Source of the DNA: Psococerastis gibbosa
Lineage: Eukaryota; Arthropoda; Insecta; Psocodea; Psocidae
Reading direction: 5' to 3'
Length of the DNA stretch: 64,000 nucleotides
Assembly (NCBI GenBank): GCA_963971405.1
Contig: OZ020487.1
Location: 36,367,039-36,431,038 of the forward strand
The first letter of the stretch is position 1, and the number at the start of each line of letters is the position of its first letter. Shown one piece after another: positions 56,302-64,000 of this stretch. The translations under genes were made by a program, and so were the position numbers. Under the pieces are notes generated by a model. The model ran no database searches, had not been told where the DNA came from, and saw only the letters and a list, made by a program, of their open reading frames with translations.

Positions 56302-56553
56302 CAGAGGCGTAAAGTTATAGAATGATGGCGGGGGCAAAACTATGTAGACATGACATCATCAGGCAGGATTTAAGGAAAAATTGAAAATATAAGAGCAAAA
56401 TAGTAGGGTTTTACGCATTTTAATAGTTGTAAAGTATAACTGTAGATTTTACAAAGTTAAAAAAGGAATGCTTATATTGATATTGCTGCAAACGGGACCA
56501 TGAAGTATATGAGCCACGTCTTACACTGCTCGAGGCTCAACTTTACGCCCCTG
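56302..56553. mobile_element. hAT-like element, family C, copy 1
   Basis: The ends are CAGAGGCGTAAAGTT and AACTTTACGCCCCTG. Perfect duplication ACTGTAAC (56294-56301, 56554-56561). Carries one module unit (TAGTAGGGTTTTACGCATTT; hairpin core degenerate). Uninterrupted relative of 12616-13157. Confidence 0.92.
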
Positions 56554-56561
56554 ACTGTAAC

Positions 56562-58196
56562 CATTGAATTTCCGGTGTGTTATTAATGCTTAGAAACTAC
56601 TGTAGGTAAAATATACGCAAATGTCCAGTAGTAGGCCTACGTAGTTTACGGCATTACGGATATAATTACCCCTCCAATAAGCTATAAAATATATAAGATA
56701 ATATATATAAGATACACAATGTATAAGCTTTCCTTGACAGCAGACACCGTAATCTTTTAACAACGTATATGAAGCAACGAAGAACTCTTTGCTCTACAAA
56801 TTGTCTATCTACCAGTCCTATTAAATTTATTTGTATTTTATAATAACACAACGCCATATAAATGTAAGTGCAAACTCTCCAGAACTTAGCACTAACTACT
56901 GTACATTTTATTGCAGTAATACTACAATATATAATAACTCGCATATCAGACTGCGCATCATCGATTACTACGGAAGACTATTATTCAAGGCAAACGTATA
57001 TTACTGTATTCTGCGCTCATCTTCGCTCTTTGCAGTCTGTATATCCTCAACCTTTTCAAGAACTTCTTTCAAGGTTTCACAAACGTGGTGCACACGTCCG
57101 AACGAGTCAAGTCTAGTGAATCGTGGTAATAAATTGTAGATCGGGACCTGCAGCTGGCCCTGACCTGATGAACCGATAGCAAGCTCAAAGAAGTGTTGAT
57201 TTAAGACAACAGCTTAATTGTCGGAATGCTCGACTACTGAGGGTAGATGGCGCGATAGGGAGCCTGCAGAAGACGGGTGCAGGAGCAGAAGAGTTTTCGG
57301 GCGCGCACGATGCTATGTCTGCGCAGCACGAACGCGATGGCTATCGTCAGAGACCATCTCATAACAATGCTTCTACGACATTTTCATTAACAATTTATAA
57401 CATGCGACTGAAAATTGTTGAGATTCCAGTTTCTCTAGTTACTCCAGAAAATCAGTTTTAGGGAGATTCATCTATCTATTAAGACGGCGACCAATGATCG
57501 AGTTCCGGAAAATTTCTTCACAACTTTTCATTTCATGACCCAAAACCACCCCCCGTTCCAAATGTTATTTAATAGGTAGGTATATTATTTATGTGTACGT
57601 AGTATGTATATATCGATTTATGGATACCCTCTAACTTCCGTAAATATTACCCGATGAAACTTGGCACAAAAATTGATCATACAAATTTATTGATCGAGTT
57701 AATTAACTAGCGTGATCCATTAACTTGTTTCAAGATGGCGGCCGATTAAAACCGTTTATAATCCATATCTCAGTTAATATATGTCGCAGAGGAATGAAAT
57801 AAAATCTGACTGAAAGCCCATATTATTATCCACGATAATAGAGTTTCAAGTTTACATACTTACGCCTACGCATATAAGTATATTTACTGCATTGCACTGT
57901 CTTGAAAAAGAACTAGCTTTTTACATCATTCAAAGTCATTCCCCGTTTTAATTGCAAATTATTAAATAATTTTAAAAAAGCTAAGCCGACAACTGTCAAG
58001 GTCCGAAATCCAAACACCCCAATTAAATTAAAAATATTTATAATGACTTCGTTAGGGCAGAAATTTGGAGGGTATCTCGTATAACGTTTCGAATTAGAAA
58101 AGCAGGAGAAGCTGTAATTTACAATGACGAAGCAGTCTGCATATAAACCAGTTGAAAGAGCAGTTTGAATCCGATATGCGCTGCTGTGTACAGGTA
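56562..58196. other. No supportable gene
   Basis: Overlapping 82-102 codon frames at 56831-57139 and an antisense frame at 57913-58190 have no confident family. In the latter a FRTLTVVGLAFLKLFNN segment is faintly LINE-polymerase-like, but too short to call. Confidence 0.3.
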
Positions 58197-58291
58197 ATAA
58201 TAATAATAATAATAATTGTTTCTTTATTGCACTAGGCTCCCCTAGCGGAGTTAGGACCTTCGGGCCCTTTCTTACACTCAACTAGAGTGCT
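58197..58291 (-). mobile_element. SINE-A 3' part, antisense, with (AAT)n tail
   Basis: The minus strand reads CTAGTTGAGTGTAAGAAAGG, CCTAACTCCGCTAGG, then a T-poor stretch and an ATT/AAT microsatellite (58197-58216). The head is absent. Confidence 0.75.
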
Positions 58292-58566
58292 AGTTAATTA
58301 TTGTTACAGAGCTGTAAATACAAAAATAGTTGCGTAGTGTATGTATGTGGCAGATCTTGCATTCGTGATAAATGAACTTTAACTTACTGTTGCCTATATA
58401 GTAATTTTGGATATCATCAGAATAAAAGAGAAGTTTAATGTGGCAGGTAAATATTACTAAGTTCATATCTTCGTATAACAACATACCGTATAAAATGCTT
58501 GAAATCACTAATTGAAGGCACTAATTGGCGTCTCTGCAAACCAATCGGAAAATGGAACAAAGTCAG

Positions 58567-58795
58567 GACATGTAGAGTAGTGGTAAAGACTCCGACTTTC
58601 ACCCGAAGAGTTGTTGGTTCGAGGGCCACACTTCCTACATTTTCAGGCCATGCTTCGGAGGGCATGTAAAGCAGGCGTTCCCGGGATTTCCTAGTTTAGT
58701 GTAAGAGAGGGCTTTATAGCCCTAACTACGCTAGGTTAGCTTAGTAATAGAATAAAAAGTCAAAATTTATTTTAATTTTATTTATTTCTAAGCAG
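58567..58795 (+). mobile_element. SINE-A, full-length copy, best head
   Basis: ACATGTAGAGTAGTGGTAAA (A-box-like), CCGACTTTCACCCGAAGAGT, GTTGGTTCGAGGGCCACACT (B-box-like), then the body and a T/A-rich tail. This copy shows the tRNA ancestry most clearly. Confidence 0.9.
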
Positions 58796-59404
58796 GTTGG
58801 CGGCCTGCACTATTGGGCGAATGGTTGATAAGGATTCCGCTTCGATTGCGTCTTTTTTAAATGGCCCTTGCCAAGTTATTGGTTTATTGTCTGATTTGTA
58901 TCCTAAATTCCTAACGGACTGAGAAATTCTTAGTTTGATTATCCATAAATTAACCCTGTAGCTCTACTTGACATACGCAGTAGTCCATAGAAATGAAACG
59001 TCAAGCGGCATGCCTTATTCGTGGTGACCATATCAGTTTCAGGTACAGGTCTTGGAGTGAAGATGCGCAACCTGTTTTATTTAATGCCTACAGGTACAGT
59101 AGGCTACCAACAGATGGCAAAGTCATCGCCGTGACATTACCTAAGGTCAGGGCGATTGAATATACACTGCCGGTTTTTTTCTTATTCATGATTTTCCATA
59201 CGTCATTGCATCATTGGCTATACGTCATTTCTCCTTTTGTTGTTCTGAGTGAATTATGCTTTATATAGGCCCCTTTAGCGGGAAAGTTATGAGAAAATGA
59301 AGATTGAATAATAGAATAAGGGTAGCCGGGGGGTCCATCGTCGCGTCGGTTGAAAAATCTCAATAAGGAACATCTATTAGATCTAGCAAATTAATTGTTC
59401 CTTG
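58796..59404. other. No supportable gene
   Basis: A 91-codon forward frame (58993-59268) with a hydrophobic C-terminal third is unrecognised. Confidence 0.25.
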
Positions 59405-59560
59405 TTCTTCTTCTTCCGGCTCTACAGCCCTTGGTGGGCTTTGGCCTGCTCGACAACACTCGTCCATTCTTCTCGGTTTTGCACAACGCTCCACCATCTG
59501 GAGACTCCCAACTCGCGAAGGTCATTCTCTAACTCGTCCTTCCAGCGGTTTCTTGGCTAT
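59405..59560 (-). pseudogene. 5'-truncated LINE insertion, family I, with target duplication
   Basis: The minus strand encodes RWKDELENDLRELGVSRWW, then QNREEWTSVVEQAKAHQGL and a stop (59422-59424). This is the W-x-D-x-(L/V)-E-x-DL...NREEW...AHxGL ending of craniofacial-development-protein-like LINE polyproteins. A GAA-repeat tail follows the stop on that strand. The insert is flanked by a 10-bp duplication TTGTTCCTTG (59395-59404, 59561-59570). Only about 45 codons were inserted. Confidence 0.88.
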
Positions 59561-59644
59561 TTGTTCCTTGCACATTAGAATAATGTCTTACATTTCCCCA
59601 TTTCAACCCCCCCCCCCCTTAATGGGAAAATGTCGAGAAGGCAC

Positions 59645-60330
59645 CAAGGCCGTATTTATGTGGGGTGATCCAGGGGTCCGGACCCCCGACGTGAAAAATT
59701 CCATCATCCTCTAAGTATTTTCGTGTACCTATTTTCATTCTTTGTCAGTCCCTTCAAAAGGTCGTTTTTAAATTAATAAAAAAATAAATTTGCTCTGTTC
59801 TTTCTATATTTCCACTTGTTGTATTTACAAAAATTCAGTTTTGCTCTCTTAAGCTCAGTATACACTACTATGGGAGCCTCGGGCCTTAGGTGCCCATTCC
59901 ACCGACCGGCTAGGGCTATTTACAAAAACGGTGACGTGGTAGCAGACATTCAAGACTTAGGTTGCGTTTCCACCGGTCTCGCATTGCAGAATGCAAATGA
60001 CATTGACGGAAATTAGAATTTTTCTTTTTGTAGAAATCTATTAAAATGTTTGTACTTAACATATCCCATGACGACGCCATTTTTTAATTTTAGTTTGTTT
60101 GTGATTTTACTGTATGATCATCGATCAATTTTAACTATGGCATAGAGGAAAATAAACATTTCCGTCAATTCTGCAATGCGAGGTCGGTGGAAACGCCACC
60201 TAAGTCAGTCTTGAATGTCTGCTACCACGTCACCGTTTTTGGAAATAGCCCTAGCCGGTCAATGGAATGGGCACCATAGGCTAGCTTACCTCCCCCCCCC
60301 CCCCGTCGCAAATCTATAGCTACGGCCTTG
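59645..60330. mobile_element. hAT-like element, family G, with nested fold-back
   Basis: The ends are CAAGGCCGTATTTATG and TAGCTACGGCCTTG. Flanks GAAGGCAC and GACGGGAC match at 6 of 8. GGACCCCCG and a C run lie inside the two ends. A separate inverted-repeat element (59889-60275) occupies the middle. Confidence 0.75.
59889..60275. mobile_element. Fold-back element, about 120-bp arms
   Basis: Arms 59889-60012 and 60158-60275 are near-perfect inverted repeats (GGTGCCCATTCCA, CAAAAACGGTGACGTGGTAG, CAGACATTCAAGAC) around a 145-bp AT-rich centre. CTATGG/CCATAG at about 59869 and 60275 suggest the ends extend a little further, with a 15-bp insertion in the left end. The arms differ by small indels. 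Confidence 0.85.
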
Positions 60331-60338
60331 GACGGGAC

Positions 60339-61038
60339 GGCACTGCTGTAATATGCAAACAGTTAAAATATCTGCAACTCTCGACACTTTACTTTCTATG
60401 TTTTTCTAGCCTCTGAACCAAGCGCTAGCGCGCTCATTAGGTACTTTTTCTGGTCGGTTCATGACCATGGATAGCGATTATTTAAAATTTGACTTGGTTG
60501 CTGAGAAACTAAGATGGAATGCCGAATGCCCCCTCCATCCAAATAAATAATAATAGAAACGAACGGTTGAATATAAAATAATCAGATAATAAACGTAAAA
60601 AATGGAAAATCGTGCGTTGGAATAAACAGCGGTTTACTTTTGAAATTCCTGGACTCATTCAGAAAGGACCAAGCCTTACTTTCGGGTTTTAACATTGTTG
60701 AAGCTATAGTCTGTAAGGCGGAATCTGTTGATTTTAGGTCAAGACTATAAAGTTTCGCTATGCAGACATATACAAGTAGATGCGATAATGTAACGAAAAT
60801 TGCTGTACATAGGTACCCATTTCACGGCACTGGCGCCATATGAAATCGCGCGATTTAGTCACGGTACAGTGTTAGCTATCGACCTACGCCATATTATGGC
60901 ATAAGTGTCGCCTATTTGGCAGATGGTAATTAACAAAATTTAATTAAATTTATCGCTAATTGCTAGTTGGGGGCCACAAATCCACAGACAAGAATGTTGG
61001 CTTGTGGTACATGTGCTATTTGCTCAATATTAGCCCAA
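60339..61038. other. No recognised gene
   Basis: Unique-looking. The last 70 bases may already belong to the LINE fragment that follows. Confidence 0.35.
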
Positions 61039-61241
61039 GCTGTGGAGAACAGTATCAGTGCATTTGAAATGTGAATATGAAGACTGCTGCGCATATCTTG
61101 GAGAGGTCGTGTCCCAAATGCCGAGGTCTTGATGAGAATTGACACAGAAGCCGCTTTGTTGCTGAAGGTTCATAAACGGAAACTGAAATACTTCGGCCAC
61201 ATGATGAAGAACGAAATATAAAGCCTTCTGCATTCTATAGT
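61039..61241 (+). pseudogene. LINE reverse-transcriptase fragment, family J
   Basis: One frame reads AVENSISAFEM, two stops, RLLRISWRGRVPNAEVLMRI and KRKLKYFGHMMKNEI, a stop, then SLLHSIV. RxLRISWxxRVxNxEVLxRI followed by KRKLxYFGHxMRNE is a signature of the region after the polymerase core in these LINEs. Three in-frame stops show it is dead. The minus-strand frames over the same DNA are shadows. Confidence 0.88.
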
Positions 61242-61254
61242 CTACCGGGGAATT

Positions 61255-61572
61255 TTTTTTAGATACAATAGGGGCAAAATAGCGTAAAGTAGTAAAGTTT
61301 AGATTTTACCAACGAAAATTTGGATAACTGCAATGCAAACAGAGAGGGGGCCAGAGGAGGGGGAGGGAATGTGTGAAGAAATAGGCCTGACATTTAGGTT
61401 CTATACACCAAGTATTATCGAAATGACTCCAAACAAGATGCCAGGGGGTCAGAAATGGTTTAAAATACGGTTACAAAATTTTGGGGTTTTACACATCTTG
61501 GTGAAAGTATTTTTTCGGGAGGGGGGTCTATTAAAACCGTCTGACCACCACCCCCTCCCTCCCCCCCACCCG
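61255..61572 (+). repeat. Diverged hairpin-module sequence
   Basis: GCAAAATAGCGTAAAGTAG, GTAAAGTTTAGATTTTACC, AGAGAGGGGGCCAGAGG, and later TTTTGGGGTTTTACACATCT with C/G tracts near 61555, follow module order but are much eroded. Element ends not found. Confidence 0.5.
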
Positions 61573-62143
61573 TGAAGAAGATTGTTCTATCCGGAGGATT
61601 CAAGCACACCTCGCGTTTTTTTTTGCGAAACATTATAGCAAAGGCTTATTTCTGCAACCTAGTCAATGACCCTATACGTAATTACTACAAAAACTCACCT
61701 TAACATTTAGATAGCGCCACCAAAAAAATTAGAGCGGAAAAACATTCTGGCAGATGATCTAGAACAGGAGGTTTATGATCTAATTCTGTGAATGTTGAGC
61801 CGGAGGCACCAAGACTTCTTTTTTGTCATTTCTTAATTTTATGATCGCATAATAATCTTATGATGGTTAATTTTAATATTACGCTGTAAAAGTCATTGCC
61901 ATATTAGGATGTGAAATTTACAAGGTATCTTAGTACACTGGTATATAGCAAGTGCTTCCTTGTCTTTTTTAACACTAAGAGCTATTTAAACAGAGCAATT
62001 TGTCGTTATCTTATGATATAGTGCATGGAAATGTTTTATAATTATACCGTGCATTAGGCAATGGTTTGATGGAGTAGTGCTTATGTTGGGAACTGAAGGA
62101 CGGAAATCGAATAAAATGGTTTAAAATAGCGGCAAAAAAGGGT
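61573..62143. other. No recognised gene
   Basis: AT-rich unique sequence. Confidence 0.35.
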
Positions 62144-62990
62144 ATGTATAGTATATTTGATACTATAGCAGATAAGGAACAGAAGAGGCTTGGAGAGTTA
62201 GAAATATGGGGTTACAGAAGCATGGACAGATACAGGGGGGATAGGGGGGTAACTGCCCCCCCCCAAAATTTAGTAAATCTATTGTACGTTAATTTATCCC
62301 CCACCCCCAATGGGCTGGATCCGTCCCTATACTGAAGGATGCTAAGGAGCAGCTGGAGGGACCATGTGAAGTATGAAAGAGGGCTAGAAGGTTTTGAAGA
62401 AGAGAGGCTGCTGCTACCTCATACTGTATAAAAAGTAGAAGAGCAAAATGGGCAGGGCATTTATAAAAACACAAAAATCTGGTATACACCATCATTGAGG
62501 GCACAGACAAAGGGACCAATAGAAGAGGACGGTCGAAGAACTGAAGAAGGGCGCAGGAGCTCCAACGTATCAAGAGCTGAAGAGGAAGGTGCAGGGCCGA
62601 GAGAGCTGGAGGATGATATGCAGGGAGTTGCTGCCAACCAATCGTTGAGATTGTGACCACAAGAAGAAGATGACATTTGGTATTCAGTGTTTATGACTGA
62701 ACAGTACGCATCCCTCAAGTGTCACATGTCAGTGAAATTTACGGTTTTGCAAATATTTTGGCTCTGCCTGTTGCAGTGGGTATATACAGTTGTGCCCTGG
62801 AAGTGAAAAATGTTAGACGAAGTAAACTAATGTGAGTTGTAGTAATGCATATTTTCTGGATCATATAGATGTTTGAGCCAATGGTAAGTGGTATGGCTAG
62901 TAGAATTCAACGTCCACCCATGGCATGGAATTAATAGCCCCCCAAAATATTTTGTATATGCGCCACTCCTCTCTTATACTGTGTATTAAT
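62144..62990 (+). pseudogene. LINE family E, 3' part, interrupted by a hAT element
   Basis: Before the hAT insert: KEQKRLGELEIWGYR. After it: a segment with SWRDHV, EEERLLL, then KSRRAKWAGHL, YTIIEGTDKGTNRRGRSKN, and ESWRMICRELLPTNR with a stop near 62647. This is the post-polymerase region of a LINE ORF2, in the usual order, with frameshifts and stops. The 3' UTR to about 62990 parallels 52905-53030. Confidence 0.85.
62221..62329. mobile_element. Short hAT-like element, family A, inside a LINE
   Basis: The ends are CATGGACAGATACAGGGGG and GGGCTGGATCCGTCCCTA. Duplication TACAGAAG/TACTGAAG (62213-62220, 62330-62337, 7 of 8). The interior matches family A. Its duplication lies within the LINE coding sequence, so the hAT came after the LINE. 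Confidence 0.85.
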
Positions 62991-63009
62991 ATTGGTTTCA
63001 TCGCACTCT

Positions 63010-63120
63010 AGCGAATCTCCTTCTTTGGCATAATTGGTAGCTTGCTCGTTCTGGGGCGAGTCCCTACTCACCATGCGATCGGAGACCTGTCGTAACTCAA
63101 CACAGGTATTACCTAAAGAG
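63010..63120 (+). mobile_element. SINE-B, 5' part
   Basis: TTGGCATAATTGGTAGCTTG (A-box-like), TGGGGCGAGTCCC (B-box-like), CATGCGATCGGAGACCTGTC, GTAACTCAACACAGGTATTA. Stops near ACCTAAAGAG; the tail is missing. Confidence 0.75.
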
Positions 63121-63346
63121 ATACGTCTAGGTTACACGGTTAAATTCATTACGTGGCTAGTATCGTATGCAAATAATATTTTTATCTTTTTTTTATGTTG
63201 CAACCCTACAACTTAGTTTAGTTTATTTTGATGCTCGTTGATGTGCCCCTATCCTTCTGCTACGATACAAAGTATTGTAGTATTATATGGTATATGTAAC
63301 ACTGACATTAAATTAACTTTGGTTGAAGAGGAAACCTCCTCGTTAT

Positions 63347-63517
63347 AACCGAAATTAGAGGATATGGAAAAAACTGAGCTTGTCGAACCTACGATCTACG
63401 CCTAACCGGGGCTTAAGGGCTTGTGGTCCAGCGGTTAAGACGACGCCCCGGTTAGGCGTAAATCGTGGGTTCGAATCCCGCCAAGCCCAGTTTTTTCCAT
63501 ATCCTCTAATTTCGGTT
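63347..63517. repeat. Inverted duplication containing a tRNA-like gene
   Basis: Left arm 63347-63412 is complementary to right arm 63444-63517, including CCGAAATTAGAGGATATGG and its complement. The left arm is an inverted copy of the tRNA's 3' half plus 3' flank, with about 8 bases of the T-arm/acceptor region deleted. The 31-nt spacer holds the tRNA's 5' half. Confidence 0.9.
63417..63488 (+). tRNA. tRNA-like gene, atypical anticodon loop
   Basis: 72 nt folding as a cloverleaf: acceptor GGGCTTG/CAAGCCC (7 bp), D arm GTC/GAC around CAGCGGTTAA, anticodon stem ACGCC/GGCGT, loop CCGGTTA, T arm GTGGG-TTCGAAT-CCCGC. A box TGGTCCAGCGG and B box GGTTCGAATCC are good, and TTTTTT starts 2 bases after the 3' end as a Pol III terminator. 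Position 33 is C instead of the near-universal U. The triplet at 34-36 would be GGT (Thr), which eukaryotes rarely use. Possibly a pseudogene, the head of a SINE, or a small Pol III RNA. Confidence 0.6.
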
Positions 63518-63839
63518 TCGACGATACAAAGTGTTAAGAACGTATAGAATCGAGGATTCGGGGTTTGCTGATGAGCGCTTGAGTTATGGGTTTAAATTAT
63601 TGTACAGTACTGCAAGTTGTACTACTATTAGTATGCGTAAGTAACTAAATTAAAATCAAATACTCAACCATTACTTTAATTTTCAATCAATCAACAACAC
63701 GGATTTCACAATTTAAGTACAGTTGAAACATACGATCACATCAGAATGGGAATTCATTTTTCAGCCTTACATTTCATTAAATCCAAAAGGCGATTATATC
63801 TGAAAAGTTACAAATATACATTTTATTATTAATATTTTA

Positions 63840-63984
63840 TTGCATTGACCCTGATTACACACTATAAAATTTATTCGGTCCTATATACGGACTATATTTA
63901 TTCGATCGAAGAAATATTTGGATTGCTTAGGTTGAAGTATACAATTTGAATCTAAATTCAGTTATTACACTATCCAGTTTTTCT
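63840..63984 (+). repeat. Repeat L, copy 2
   Basis: Partner of 33383-33508 in the same orientation, ending in CAGTTTTTCTTAG, which also resembles a splice acceptor. The window ends 16 bases later, so what follows cannot be judged. Confidence 0.5.
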
Positions 63985-64000
63985 TAGACCCATATTTATT

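Overview
This is eukaryotic nuclear DNA from an animal, most likely an invertebrate. The evidence is low gene density, AT-rich unique sequence, several non-LTR retrotransposon (LINE) remnants, tRNA-derived SINEs with Pol III box-like motifs, a nuclear copy of mitochondrial nad4, and many short non-autonomous DNA transposons. I could not identify the species. No intact host protein-coding gene can be supported. Nearly every open frame is short, and most lie in transposon sequence or simple repeats. The window is best read as intergenic or intronic sequence dominated by mobile elements.

The main layer is a set of non-autonomous hAT-type elements. Fifteen have short inverted ends, usually CA...TG, flanked by 8-bp target-site duplications that match at 6 to 8 of 8 positions: 1021-1972, 3362-3542, 12616-13157, 13633-13798, 21183-21455, 28382-28993, 35562-35722, 39486-39650, 40999-41186, 46210-46378, 50519-52468, 50660-51586, 56302-56553, 59645-60330 and 62221-62329. 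Several sets with different end sequences carry the same internal tandem unit of roughly 90-125 bp, marked by a GC-rich hairpin core and a GTGGGGTTTTACGCATTTT motif. Long G or C runs sit just inside many of the ends.

The second layer is retroposons. SINE-A has 8 copies. SINE-B has several, and its 3' tail matches the tail of a LINE at about 12049-12133. SINE-C has 3 copies, two with 14-bp target duplications. A degenerate SINE-like pair lies near 44 kb. LINE fragments occur at 4640, 11650, 16106, 24706, 29468, 36690, 48335, 52815, 59405, 61039 and 62144. Nesting gives relative ages: a hAT interrupts a LINE (62221), a hAT interrupts a SINE-C copy (39486), and a SINE-C interrupts a hAT (12688).

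The third layer is palindromic or inverted-repeat elements: 571, 7055, 9604, 18101, 24128, 38934, 43578, 54436, 55132, 59889, and a tRNA-like gene at 63417-63488 inside a partial inverted duplication. Low-confidence host signals are a possible exon at 33513, small unrecognised reading frames, and a few GC-richer single-copy-looking blocks that might be regulatory (8300-8720, 10480-10690, 31080-31370, 38690-38770, 44900-45170).
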